From: Paraspadella gotoi
Lineage: Eukaryota > Chaetognatha
Assembly: GCA_051294375.1 (NCBI GenBank)
Contig: CM119266.1
Coordinates: 22,668,638 to 22,732,637, forward strand
Direction: 5' to 3'
Length of the DNA: 64,000 bases
How positions within the stretch are numbered: position 1 is the first letter of the stretch; every line of letters begins with the position of its first letter. This document shows positions 27,871 through 40,188 of this stretch, piece after piece. The translations under genes and the position numbers were made by a program. The notes under the pieces were generated by a model. The model was given only the letters and a program-made list of their open reading frames with translations. It made no database searches and was not told the origin of the DNA.

Positions 27871-27999
27871 AACTTTTAATATATAAATGAAGAAAGATTT
27901 AAAAGCCTTCGTTACTTTGAGTTCTAAGCCGGTGGTAACTGCTTGGCCGATTTACAATCCACAATAAATAATTCGATTGTAAAATTACAATTTCCTTCC

Positions 28000-28325
28000 G
28001 CCACGGCTACCCACGACGACGACGACGACGACGACAACGGCGACGATTTCGACCACAACGAACACGACTCCAGTGGCAACGGCTAATATGACGACGACAT
28101 CGACGAGACCAACACTACCTCCACCTCCACCTCCACCACCCCCGCCCCCTTTTCCTCCCGATCCGCGGTCACCGTTGGCGCAAAATCTGTTCGTCGTAAA
28201 AATCGGGGTCGTGATTGACGGGATAATCGAGCCCATCGCCGCCGAAGCCCCGATGGCCGGAGCCGCACTGGCCGGTGCCGCGGCGGCCCTCCGTCTCGCC
28301 CTCGGGGCCGCGTCGCCCCCATAAA
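28000..28325. other. GC-rich island with proline/alanine or glycine open frames
   Basis: The plus frame 28073-28324 has a proline run, then PPDPRSPL and an Ala-rich end. The minus frame 28236-27985 has a glycine run followed by Val-rich sequence. A GAC-rich patch is at 28015-28036. A CpG-rich exon or promoter is possible; I cannot choose a strand. Confidence 0.2.
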
Positions 28326-28329
28326 CATC

Positions 28330-29219
28330 GGCTCGCGCCCAACATTTACGGGTTACGACGCAAAAATTTAGGCAGGGTCGTAATTTGGAGAATAAAGGTA
28401 TTGAGGGGACAAAATGAGGATGACTTTTAAGGGGACCTCGTAAAAAAAAGAAAGAAACCCTCGGGTTAGGCTTTAATTTTTTTCTTCTATGCTTTAGTTT
28501 TCGAACAATGTTTTTTTACGTTTATATCGACGACAAAAAAAAAACTAAAAAAAATAAACATTTCTATACACTTTTTTACTTTTTTTTCATTAAAAAAAAT
28601 ATGGGTACATAAAAGATCGAAAATCTCGTGGGAAAAAAAGTAGTCAACGTTAACGATGTGATCGATGGCAAAGGTGATTAAAGCCGCTCGATTCATGTCG
28701 TTATTTAATCCTTAAACCCTTAAGATGTCGATATAATGCTCACGGGTTTTTTTTTTACTGTTGAAAAATTTCATTTGAAAAAAAATTATATGAGTAGGTT
28801 AGAATTTTTTTGAAACAGTAGTTATAGCCTGATTTGTCAAAAAAATTACATGACATTTTACTTATTGTACAAATATTGATCATAAGTTAAATTGTAGGAA
28901 TAAGTAGCGCTGGACATTTAAACAACATAGACATTGCCACGTTTTCAATAAACTTTTTTAACAGCATAAAATTTATTCTTCATCATTTATAGATCTTAAT
29001 CCTCAGAAACCTTATATTCTCCAGCATCGCACAGCATTTTGATCTCCCTCTTTTTCCTCGGCCTCGCGCTACTTTGATCTCATCTCATTCTGACCGGAGG
29101 ATCCTTTGCATCTCAAAGACGCGCCCCCTCTCTCCCCGGAGCCCCGAGCCTCATTTGCATGTGCGAGTCCCAATGATTAGCCCCGAATAACGTGACCCAA
29201 TAATTTTATCATGAAAGAA

Positions 29220-29220
<1 letters not shown>
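28330..29220. other. AT-rich noncoding sequence
   Basis: No gene is seen. An ATTTGCAT octamer (POU-type site) lies at about 29153-29160 in a short C-rich patch; a single octamer is weak evidence of regulation. Confidence 0.5.
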
Positions 29221-29223
<3 letters not shown>

Positions 29224-29272
<49 letters not shown>

Positions 29273-29289
29273 GAGAGAGAGAGAGAGAT
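29224..29289. repeat. (GA)n microsatellite
   Basis: GA array with one interruption. Confidence 0.95.
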
Positions 29290-29535
29290 GGTTAGCAAGA
29301 AGAACATGCTGACTTGAATAATTCTTTCTTTTCTTTTCCTTCCTCTCTTCCTTTCTCACCCATCCCCTTTTTTCATCTTAAAAGGGAGCGGATCCATCAA
29401 ATCGCGTCGTCATAACTTTTTAGCCAATCCGAGTCAATGTTGGTTTTCGCTCGACCAATGAGAAGATTCTTTATCGCTCTCCTCATCTGAGTCTCTTTCG
29501 GAAACTCGTCTCAGCATCCTTAAGGAGCGCCACGA

Positions 29536-29536
<1 letters not shown>

Positions 29537-29567
<31 letters not shown>

Positions 29568-29581
29568 TTCTCCTCTCTCTC

Positions 29582-29648
<67 letters not shown>
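29537..29648. repeat. (CT)n microsatellite, interrupted
   Basis: CT array with CTTT and CC interruptions. Confidence 0.95.
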
Positions 29649-29851
29649 GCTCTTCACTTTCCCTGAACGTCTCGGCTTGATTTGAAAGCTCGCGATTTGT
29701 AACTGCTTGCCTCGGAGCCGGAACGCGGGCGCCCAGGCATTACCGAATCAATTTCCAAATAGATTTTGATTGGAAAGCTTTTAAAAGAAAAAGAAAAAAA
29801 GGGGCGAGCGTAGCATTCCCTTAAAAATTCGGGGAGAGAAAAAATAAACAT

Positions 29852-29884
29852 GAAGAAAGAAAGAAAGAAAGAAAGACAGAAATA

Positions 29885-29952
<68 letters not shown>
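29852..29952. repeat. (GAAA)n tetranucleotide microsatellite
   Basis: About 25 units with few changes. Confidence 0.95.
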
Positions 29953-30351
29953 CTATTAAACGTACAATATGACTAGCAACAGACAGATATACAGACAAAC
30001 AGCAAAATTGAAAGTCAGTCAGGTAGACAGACAGACAAACAGACAGTCAAACCAACAGATTAAATGAAATGTTGCTTCCAGTTCAGTTGGGTGTATAACT
30101 TTTTTTTAACCTGACCCAAGAATTGGGTCAGGAACTGAGCAGTCAGACTTTCAGCCTTTTCCGTCGGCCTTGAATTTTGGCTCTGGAATTCGTCTGGAAT
30201 AGAGTTTTCGTTGCTCAGCCTTCAATAACCGTTTTACGGATTTATTTATATAATTATTAGTAGAAAGTCAATTCATAGTCAACTTGCGACATTGGGGGGA
30301 TTTTTCTTTTTATTCTTCATTCTTTCCTTCCCTCTTTTCCTTTTTTTCTCT

Positions 30352-30353
30352 CT

Positions 30354-30420
<67 letters not shown>

Positions 30421-30445
30421 TCTCTCTCTCTCTCTTTTTCTCTCT
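30352..30445. repeat. (CT)n microsatellite
   Basis: CT array followed by a short GC-rich patch (30480-30580) that contains TGACG motifs, and a GA array at 30596-30661. Confidence 0.9.
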
Positions 30446-30596
30446 CTTTCCCCTCCCCACATCCCTATTCCTCTCTTTCGCAATTACGAATTAGCAGCGC
30501 CACCGTCGTGGCTGACGTCGCGACTGACGGACCGAAGGGAAAATGATTATGGGCGCCGGCCGGCATCGGGAGAGGGAGATAGAAGAGCAGTAGGAG

Positions 30597-30665
<69 letters not shown>

Positions 30666-30779
30666 GGGGAATTCGTTCTAGCGACGGTGTGGGGGGGGGG
30701 AGGCCGCGAGGGGGGAAATGCGCTTTAATTGGAAGCCTCAAATTAGATTCATTTGTTAATTCATAAATTCCCGCTTTGG

Positions 30780-32168
30780 GCGATGAGGGTGGAAAGAGGT
30801 TTAGGACCCTTGGGGAGGGGGGCGATCGGTGGATATTAAGGGGAGGATGAATTGGAAAAGGTAGAAGGAAAGGAATTGGGAAGAAGTTATGGGGGGGAAA
30901 AATGCGAGAGTATTTAGGGATAAAGAGAATCGAATAATGAAGTAGATTGTAATATTTGAGAAAGCTTGGACGAAGGGATGGAAAGCTGATTGAATTTGTA
31001 GGGGTTGATTGGCGGAAACGGAGCGATCGATCGGCGGGAAGAGAGATGGCGATTGGCGGGAAATGATGTAAGACTTTGGGGATAATGGCTAAGGAAATAA
31101 AAAATTTGGGAAAAAAGCCAAAAAAATGTTAGTCTAATCGCTTAAAGACTGGGCATAATGGGTTACAAAATTTACTATTTTCTAAAAAAGAAAAAAAACA
31201 TCGGAAATAGGGTTAGGGAAACCCCTATCTTGCGCGAGGCTTTGAAGGCGCAGGGATGTCGGGTGACGTCGTCGGCGTCTCTGACGCCGCGAGGTGCGAA
31301 GGTCGCGGTTCGGCTCGCGGATGAATACGGAAAAAAGTAGGTCGCGACGCCGTCTTCCCCCTCGAGTCTTTGCGAATGAAGCGAAACGGAGATGAGAAGG
31401 ATGAATTACATTAACGAAACTTAGAAGGGGGGGGGCTGTAGATAGTAGAAGGGAAAAGAGAAAGGAATCGGTGAAAGCGGATGTTGGGGTTTTCCGTATA
31501 AAATGGAAACATATGCGATCTTGTAAAGTTGTGAAGGAAAGAAAGAGAGTTTAATGAAAGAAATAGTGAATGAAAAGGAAAAGAGAGGATATATTGAAAA
31601 TCCAGGGAATTATATAAAGAAAATAAGAGTTTCCGCTCAGAATCGACGCGTTTGATTCGCGCCTGATCGCCTCGAGCGTTAATCTCTGGATTTCCCTCAC
31701 TTTTTTTTTTATTTTTCCAGAATTTATTCTCGGAAAATATTTTCGTACTTAATCTCGGGGCGTAGAAAAAACTTTTTTTTAAATCTTTCGTTTAATTTAA
31801 TTTTAATATCGATCCGTCGGCCGAAGATTTTTTTAAATTTTAAAAGTAGTTCTTATCTTGCTTCTTCTCTTCACCCAACTCCATCACAATCAACCTCCAC
31901 CACATTCACCATCAAATTAATTCAGTCGCATGACATGACATGACATGACATCCCTACTTCATCATCTTTCCAATCCTTTAGAAGCATCATCGTACCTCAC
32001 TAGCGAAGTCGATGCTTCTACAAAAGTGATTGACGACGAACGACCCTACCTCAACCTCATCGCGAACCAAGAACTTACCCTTCCTGAGCCATCTACTCTC
32101 TATCCGATTCAACGTCGGTCGGCGCCAACGGGATTTTCTAGAAGAAACCTTACTTCTCTTTTCTTACC

Positions 32169-32248
<80 letters not shown>

Positions 32249-32415
32249 CGTCTGCTCTCGAATTCACGTTTCGTCGCCTTCGAAGATCGAAAAAGTCACC
32301 CCCCCCCCAAAAAAAAAAAAACCGCCACAGAATGAGTGCGTAGTTATTTTCATATCCGTCCCACCTGCCTCTCTATCCTTCAGTTCCTCTGCTCCACTGT
32401 TTACTATTCTTTAAA

Positions 32416-32498
<83 letters not shown>

Positions 32499-33893
32499 CC
32501 ACACTGCTCCCACTCTTCCTGACAGTTATTTTCTCCGTCAGTAACATTCCATTCATCTCACCTATATAACCCTCTCTCCGCTCTCCACCCCTTTCCCCTT
32601 CTCTCTCTCTCTCCGCTCTCCACCTTCTCTTCCCCTTCTCTCACCCCCTCTTTCCGCTCTCCACCTCCTCTTCCCTCTCTCTTTCCATTCTCCATTCCCA
32701 CTTCTCCTTTTCACTCCCCCCTCTTTCCACTCTTCACCCCCTCTCCCCCCTTCTCTCTCCCCTCTTTCTCTATCAAATCCCCCTCTTACGAAACCCGAGG
32801 TACCTTTTTCTTTTTTCCTTCGAGGGATCACAGTTTGGATTTTATTTCGATCGTTAAAGGGGGTTGTGCCCCTGGACGAGATCGAAAGGGGGGCCGAAAG
32901 AGGAGAGGGGGGGCGGGGAACGACGACGACGATGAAGAGGACTTTAGTGAATAGGACGAAGACGACGACGACTACTTTCTCGATGACTAAATCAAGATGG
33001 CGGTTGTGAGAGGGCGAAAACTAAACAAATTTGGTACAAGATCAAAAAAGTAAATTAACCCTTCCCCAAAGAACAGATATTGCTAAATGTATTATTTGTT
33101 TACTTGAATATAAATCAGTTAATCATTATTTCGTTTTCTTTCTTTGTCTTTTACTTCTTTATTTCATCCCTTTTACTTTTTAATTTCCTACTTTTTCATC
33201 TCTAAAACCATGATCCAAATTTCAACTATTGAAAGCAGCTTACAAATAGACCCTATTACTTTCAGTCTCTCTCTCTCTCTCTCTCTCTCGCTCTCTTTCT
33301 CTCTCTTATTCTAATTCTGGTTCGTAACGAAACGCGACAACTAACAGGCGAACAACCGAACAACAAACAAACAAACGACAGCCGCATAATCCTGTTTTGT
33401 TCCACCGTCGTCGCTTTCGTCATCGTTGTCGTCGTCGTCGTCCTCGTCGTCGGATATTGAATTGAAATTCAAAAGTCTTAGGGAGGGAGGGACTCAGATT
33501 TCCCGCTGGAGTTTGGTTGATGGCAAGGGATAAGTAGGGGCAGAAAAGAGGGAACAAAGAATACTCTAACGGTGAGAAAATGTAACAACCAAACTTTCAA
33601 CAAAAAAAAAGTAAAAAGGTTTGTGAATCATTTAAAATTTTTTTTAAAATGAAAATATTTGTAATTTTTTATAATTTTTCAAAAATTCGTCTTCGTTAAT
33701 GCGGTTTTATGAGGTGAGGAGGTGGAGTTCAGACGTTGAGGGTGTGGGAGGGTCGCGGCGGCGGCGCAGGCGATGGCGGCATGAATTTTATCCCTTTGTT
33801 ATGGTCCGTGTTATGGAATCTCACGACGGGTTTGTGTGAATCTATTTCTCCTTCGTCTTTCTCTCTCTTCCTCCCCGCATAAATCCCCGAGGC

Positions 33894-33961
<68 letters not shown>

Positions 33962-34239
33962 TTCCGTGTTTTCATTGGAATCAACCTGGAAAGCGCGGTG
34001 TTGGCAATCAAAGAACCATTTATCAGGATTACACCACCTTGTTTTTCGTGGACATTTTGATTTCCTCTTTTCCCCTTTTTTACCTTTTTTCTCTTTTCTT
34101 ATTTTTTAAATCTTTTATTTAGTTTTTCTTTCTTTTTTCATCTCCTCAAAATTCGGTACTTTTTTTTTATGACTGCTTTTTGTTTTTGTACAAAAATGGA
34201 ATTGAATAATAAAACTTTTTTATAAGTATTTGTCTATAT
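30780..34239. other. No recognisable gene; simple repeats
   Basis: G-rich AT-poor patch at 30780-31100; GC-rich patch at 31220-31340; ATGAC pentamer at 31929-31950; (CT)n at 32170-32246 and 32417-32495; C-rich pyrimidine tract at 32570-32770; GAC-rich patches at 32920-32975; GTC-rich patch at 33407-33450; (GA)n at 33896-33959. The 32562-32831 minus frame is compositional. Confidence 0.5.
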
Positions 34240-35439
34240 GGTAAAATAAAAAATTAGACCTGAAGGTAGAAAATAAAAAATTATTTTTCTTAATTTTGTT
34301 TTAGACAGTGTTAGAAACTTTTGATATTATCCGTATTAATTTTTTCTTCTTAAAGACACTGAATGAGTGATTCAACAAAAATTATGATATAACTCGGTTA
34401 TCAGTAATAATCCTGTTTCAACCCCAACCGCTTTGTCTAACCACTTCTCTACCCTCCCTCTCTCCGCATTGCCCTTTTTTTTCCCGCCTTTCATAATCCC
34501 ATCTAAATCCCCCTTCTCCCTCGATGCCACGTTTTCAATCATGTTTAAAAGCCAGGTGCGACTTTACTCACTCCTTTTTCCCCAACCGTTTTCTTTTTAA
34601 ATTTCTCGCACTCTCTTTTGCCTTTTTTTTATTTCTTTTTTATTGCGCAACTATTTAAATCCTTATACTGATACTCATAGACGGGAATATCCACGCAGAT
34701 TATTATATTTTAAAGCGAGCACTTTGAAATCAAAGTTTTGGCCGATGAGCGGTAAGGGGGCGGAAAAAATTTACTATAATAATTGTTTAAAGGTTTATTC
34801 ATTCAACATTTACAATACTAGCCATCACATTCTTATTTTATGATTGAAATTATTAATGCCCGATGAATCCTTTTAATTTCTTACTTAAGCACCGTAAACT
34901 CCTTTTTCCTTGGTCTCGGATCTTTTGTCTTTTGAACTTCTTTTTTCATGGTAGATGCTTCGCTTCATCCTTTTTTCCCGCGTTTTCAGAAATCCCCATT
35001 CTACAGTCATGTGCAAAAAAAAAAGTGTCACTTTATAAATCATCTTTATAAATCACCTTTTATACTTACATTTTAACAAAATTTTTAAAGTAAATGAAAG
35101 TTTATCAAAATATAAAGAATTTGGTATAATTTTTTTAAAAATCGGGTTATCTAATTAGTAGCAGTAATTTTTTTAAATGTAGTACTCATGTTAAAAAAAT
35201 TTATTCATTAATTTTTTTTCTAATATTTTTAATTTTTTTAATTAAATATAAAAAAATTTTACTCAACATCTGTAGGGATAGCTAATCAACTGGATTGACC
35301 ACCCTGATCCATAAATAATAATTTTAGGGTTTTTAAAAAATAAGGTGAATGGAAGGTCAATGATTCTGAAGCTTTAAAATGAAATACAATTTTCCTATCT
35401 TGTTTTGGAACATTAGAGTTTAAAAAATCATAGCCCTTA

Positions 35440-35740
35440 AATCACTTGTTTGATTTCCATAAAATCTATACACTATGGCAACAGCCGGGTTGCCTGTGAT
35501 GCCCATTGGGATGGGGCATCTCACTGTTGGCTTTGGGGGCTTCCAACACTCAGTGACGCCTCCTGTCACTGGCGCGGTTACCCAAGGACGGTCTCGCTTT
35601 GACAACGCAGAGGGAAGTCGTTAGGACTGTGGATGGAACACTACACCTGGGATGGTATGTTCCCCCTCTGAGCCAATGGATTTGGCTGAAGGATGGTGGA
35701 CGTGAGGCGGTGTGAATGTACCGCCACAACACATGGATTT
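35440..35740. repeat. GC-richer block of unknown nature inside AT-rich DNA
   Basis: This block has markedly higher GC than its AT-rich surroundings, with sharp edges. The inverted copy is at about 59255-59530. No poly-A tail or tRNA-like boxes were confirmed. A SINE-like or other small retroposon is possible from its isolated composition. Confidence 0.3.
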
Positions 35741-35932
35741 TTTTTTTAATATATTTTTCTTAAATAATTTTTTTTAAATATTTTTATAAAATGTTTAGAA
35801 TTTTAAGTTATAAAGTGTCGCGTTTTTTTGTTATTTGCACATGAGTGTACATTCCCCTGGTCTTCCCATTTTTGACCCCCCCTCCTGTCTCATTTCCTTT
35901 CACGATCCTCCTTTGCATTTGGATATCCTGCG

Positions 35933-36797
35933 CTACTTATTGTCTCCGTCTTTCGCTGTCGCTCCGCCATCTCGTCTCAAGCGTCCCGGTATTTTGACTC
36001 CGCTCTTGGCCCCACCTCCACTGGCTATTGAATTGGCGTCGGGCAATCTTTTCTCCTTTTCGGTCGCGCCCGCCATTGCTCTCTCGTTCCAGCTTTTATT
36101 CGCCAACAACACAATCTCGTAACTACTTTTCTTAGGTTGTTCCTTGATTTTTTTCTCTGTACCCTTGCTATCTTTTTTCCCACTGCTTACACTTTTACTT
36201 TTCAAACTTTTCTTTCCGGCGCTGTTCATTCCCTCATACATGCTTTTCTTGGTTCCCAGCTTGATTTCCGAAGTGCTGTGAACGTACTTCAACAGTTCCG
36301 GGTCAAACTCCTTCCCGCTTTCCCGATTTTCAATTTCCATAACTTGAACTTGAACTGGGAGTTGAACTACAGAACTTGAACTTTCCCCAGTTTTCCTTTC
36401 GTGCGAAGCGTAATTTCCAGCGGTAAAACTTACCCCTTTCTTTGACTTGGTTTCCCCTTCATCGATGTTCAATATTCTGGAAGACTTTTTCGACTTCATG
36501 CTCGGTTGTACATTGCTGCTCTTCCCATCCTTTTCGCCTGCATTTTCCTCCGCTTCGCCGGTATGGATCTGAATTGATGTGCAGGGTTCCTTCGAGATGG
36601 CTTTCTCCCTCGCCTTTCGCTCTCCCTTTGAGGCATCGGTCTTGTTGGCGTTCAACGACTCTTCCCTATCTTCCTTCTCTCCTTCCTGCTCTCTTTTGCC
36701 CCTTCCAGCGTTCTTCCTCCCCTTGCGGGTCTCGACGGGCGCCCGGTTGATGTTCTTGGCCGGGTCGCGCTTCTTCGCCGTTTTTCGGAACCATTGC
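35933..36797 (-). CDS. Putative terminal exon, Lys/Ser/Glu-rich low-complexity protein
   Basis: The minus strand is open from a good splice-acceptor context (pyrimidine-poor but ending TCTACTCAG, exon starting at 36797) for 288 codons to a stop at 35933. Immediately upstream of the acceptor the frame has stops, which supports an exon edge. The reading QWFRKTAKKRDP is followed by a strongly charged sequence with KSKKSSRILNIDE and a Gly-rich end, so it is probably disordered. An internal Met at 36655 could also start it. The inverted copy (58082-59139) keeps the acceptor and recognisable protein pieces but is frameshifted. It could be a further exon of the gene at 38251-39879 (same strand, 1.5 kb downstream) or a separate gene; phase does not settle this. 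Confidence 0.4.
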
Positions 36798-37340
36798 CTG
36801 AGTAGAATTGATTTTATTGACTTTTTTTACTCTTAAATATTCATAATAATCTTAATGACAATAAAATGTAATAAACTATACAAGACAATTGAAAACGACA
36901 TATTAACTACTGAATTTTTTTTAATATATGAACGTGATGCTCATCCTACATTTATTATATATGTACAATTGAAAATATATTTCATAAATTGAATGAACTA
37001 ACTACGTATCCCGCTTCATGACTTTGGAAGGTTATATGGGTAATAATGGGACTAAGCTCTGACGAACAAAGCCCATAATCGTATCATATCAAAATAACCA
37101 AATAAAATGTAAAAAAAAAAATTTGAGAGCCCTTCAGACACTTTGCCAAAGGATTCCAAAATTGGACGTCATTTGTTGAACAGGAACATACCTCAGTCAC
37201 GTTTATATCGTTTTGAAGGAAAAAAAATCTCTTTCAATTCTATATAAAATCAGAGATAGAAAATTTTTCCGTCCAGAAGCAGTCTATTTGTTCTGGCTTG
37301 TTTGATATCAAGATGTTGATGATTTGACAAGAGAAAAAAA

Positions 37341-38297
37341 ATGCGAGCCCTTCCCGGCGTCGAGGCCACACGCAAAGCGGGAGCGGCCAAATTCGTCTGG
37401 ACGTCAATGCGCCAGGATGTGACGAAGTGGGCGAGAGACTGCCAAGACTGCCAATGTGCTAAGGTGACTAGACTCGTCGTTCCTGAGATCGGCGAGTTTA
37501 AGGTGCCACCGAGGAGATTCCAACACCTTAACTTAGATCTAGTCAAAATGGCAGCGTCGAACGAATTCTCTCACTTACTGACAATAGTTGATAGATTCTC
37601 GAGATGGCCATCAGCTATCCCAATAAAAGATACTCTCACTTCAACTATTTTAGACGTTTTGAGTCACGAATGGATTGGTGTGTTCGGCACCCCGACAATA
37701 ATCACTACCGACAGGGGAACACAGTTTAACTCTGCGTTATGGCGTCAGTTGACTAAAACCTGGGGAATCAAACACCAGATGACGATGCCTTATCATCCCG
37801 AGGCCAACGGCCTGATGGAACGATTCCACAGAAGGTTAAAGGAGTCGTTGATCGCCCTTGCTCGAGAAAATCGCGAAAAGTGGTTTTGGAAACTCCCAAT
37901 GGCAATGCTCGCCATTCGAACAACGATAAAAGAAGATATCGGCGCCTCCGCGGCAGATTTGGTCTTCGGCGAAGGCATCAGAGTTCCCGGCTGCATCCTT
38001 GACGATCCTCAAAACGACGACGCCGCCGCCCTACAGCGCCAACGACGAAGTCAACTGGCGAAGCTACGCGTCGAGGTAGCGAGATTACAGCCGACTCCAA
38101 CGTCGGCCCATCATCAGCCAACGATCCACCTTCCGAGCAATCTCCAAACAGCACACTATGTATTCGTCAAACGCGCAGGCGTCAACCCTCCTCTGGTCCC
38201 ACCCTATGAGGGCCCTTACAAGGTAATCAATCATTATTACCCAATACCCATTATCTCAATACAGGAAAAACCAAACATCGAAGTAAAAATCGTTTAA
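37341..38297 (+). mobile_element. Gypsy-type LTR retrotransposon integrase, 5'-truncated
   Basis: A 318-codon open frame. The zinc-binding CC pair (CQDCQCAK, residues about 35-42) is present, but its HH half is missing because the frame starts just after it, inside the usual HPG motif. The retroviral integrase core is complete, with the three acidic residues in NLDLV, TTDRGTQFN and ANGLMERFHRRLK. A GPY-type module (YEGPYKV) follows near residue 290. The polyprotein parts upstream (gag, protease, RT, RNase H) and any LTR are not seen, so this is an isolated fragment. The core is remarkably free of stops for a fragment. The last exon of the host gene overlaps its 3' end on the other strand. Confidence 0.85.
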
Positions 38298-39879
38298 ACT
38301 TGGGCCTGGAAGTATACCTATTTATATATATATTTATATAATATTCAATTTTTACCTGTAATCGTCGCCCCAGACGTCAAGGTAAGATGAGTGGGCGAGC
38401 GACTGCGGGTCGTAGAAGTCGAGGAACTGTGGTCGGTAGACGACCGGTTTGGGACGGCCTCTTCGGGCGTCGGCTTCTGTCGGTTGGTACTGCATCGCTG
38501 GACGGGAGGTTTTGAGGAGTCAGATAATCTATTGGATTTGCTGGCGGAGCATAATATTATACTAATCGACATTATTATTATCATCAGGTTTATATTTTTT
38601 GGAACTTTATGTTATTATTGACTCTGTATACTGCAGTTAGAAAAGGGGTTTATTAAATTTTATTACAACATCCGGGTAAATCATTTGCCGGCGTCGAAAT
38701 CACCCGTTTTGGAAACGCGATATGCGCGTTCGATCCTTGGCTCTGGCCTTTCGCGCAATCGATCCGCGTAACAAAAGAAAAGTTGCTCCCTTTTCTTGGC
38801 GTTTTCTTTGAACCGTTGTCTCCATGCATTGTGTTCTTCCTAAAAATGAATAAAGTATTACCGACCTGAACCACATCGTCGATATGGTCGAGATGGTCGA
38901 CATGGTCGTCGTCGTTGTCGTCGTCTTTTTTTTTATATTTACGTTCCAACCTCATCTTCCTCTTGATCTCTGAAGGAGGAAAAGGAAGAAAAAGAAAGAC
39001 GAGTCAGTATATCACAATGACCAAAAATCAATTCTGAATCATCAAACTGAACGACGACAAATGACAGATTAAACAACTCAGATGACAGATTGCGGACGAC
39101 AGACCTTTTGGATTTCGAGTAGGCGTTCTTGTTGGAGGAGACAGCGTTGAAATTCTTTTCTAATTTTTCAGTCGATTCTTCTATTAATAAAAAGCGAAAT
39201 ATTTTAATGATTCAATTTTATTAATTGTTATAAAATAAAAGCTTTTAAGTAGCGTTACATGTGTAATAAAGTTGTTTTTTTTTTTATAATATCACCTATT
39301 GTCAGTTTGACGGCGAAGTCGATGTCGGAATCTTCACGCGAACAATATTTATAATAAAAAACAAAATAATTGAAAAAAACCCAAAAAAACAGGTGTTTCG
39401 ATTGTCAATTTGTAATAAATACAGTAAATACCTGAGCCGATTTCCAATGCATCTTTAGGATCTTCCGAAATTTCGTTGTGCGTCGTTAAATTGTTCTCTT
39501 CCTGTTCCCCAATATTTTCAAGAGGCTGGAGCTCTTCACTTAGGCTAAAAAGCGTAATAAACCGTTACATAAATTGATACTCAAACATTTTTTTGTTAAA
39601 ATATTAAATTAAGTTTAACCTTTTTTTTAATTCGACCAAATTGGTTTCTGTCTCAATCTCGGACAGAAGGCCTGATGTCAAAAGATTCCAACATTACATT
39701 ATTGATCAATTGAACGTCTTACAACTGATTAAACAATGAGTGAGATGAACAAATAAATACCTTCATCCTTCTCTGAATCCGAAGAATCGTGGTTGTCATC
39801 TGTTAACGGTAATTGATTGATTTATTGATTGATTCAACTTTACGGATTAACTTACCAGTATCGACTCACCTTCCGTCAT
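38251..39879 (-). CDS. Multi-exon host gene: acidic N-terminus, coiled-coil-like middle, AT-hook (about 265 aa)
   Basis: Ten exons were built by hand with GT-AG edges and matching phases: 39870-39879 (start ATG), 39761-39799, 39620-39671, 39432-39544, 39296-39331, 39105-39180, 38866-38967, 38704-38839, 38356-38540 and 38251-38305. Protein order: acidic start (DDNHDSSDSEKDE), acidic linker, a charged helical part (EFQRCLLQQERLLEIQK, KRKMRLERKYKKK), an Asp/His stretch, ENAKKREQLFFCYADRLRER, and RRRRGRPKP, which fits an AT-hook (minor-groove DNA binding), before DFYDPQSLAHSSYLDVW. A nuclear, DNA- or chromatin-associated role is inferred from the AT-hook only. Exon 6 needs one more A in an A-run (here 5) for the frame to continue, and exon 9 has one extra C compared with the other arm; both look like read errors. 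I do not recognise the family. The last exon is the least certain. Confidence 0.65.
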
Positions 39880-40084
39880 TTCGCCTCCCTTTAAGAAAGA
39901 AGTTAAAAATAAAAAATCAAAGGCAAATAATTAAATACAAAAAAAAAAAAAAAATGAGACTCGGTTCGACAACGAATACAATCAAAATGTACGCGTAGTA
40001 TTTAAGAGCTTTTTCGGCAACGCGACAGTTTGGGGTTTTAGATAAACGAAGAAATTGTTCAACGGTTTTTAACGAATATTAATA

Positions 40085-40135
40085 CTAACATAATAATGGA
40101 TAATTTTTATATTGGTTGTACCAATTTCATAATAC
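40085..40135 (-). repeat. R3 terminus fragment
   Basis: The AT-rich terminus with the TTGGTTGTACCAA core shared with the 3.4- and 27.7-kb elements. It lies between the host gene start and the next putative exon. The inverted copy is at 54688-54725. Confidence 0.55.
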
Positions 40136-40188
40136 TATATATAATAATATCATAGTATCAACTCATGCAAAACAAGACATTTCGTGAG

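Noticed and set aside
29150-29165. Octamer ATTTGCAT as a promoter (also near 40463 and in its inverted copy)
   Set aside because: A single 8-base match is expected by chance, and no paired element or transcription unit was identified.
36579-36836. Plus-strand frames opposite the Lys/Ser-rich exon
   Set aside because: Shadow frames; the minus frame is longer and begins at a splice acceptor.
38223-38264. 42-base intron inside the integrase frame
   Set aside because: GT and AG are present and length is a multiple of three, but such a short intron is unlikely and the frame is open without splicing.
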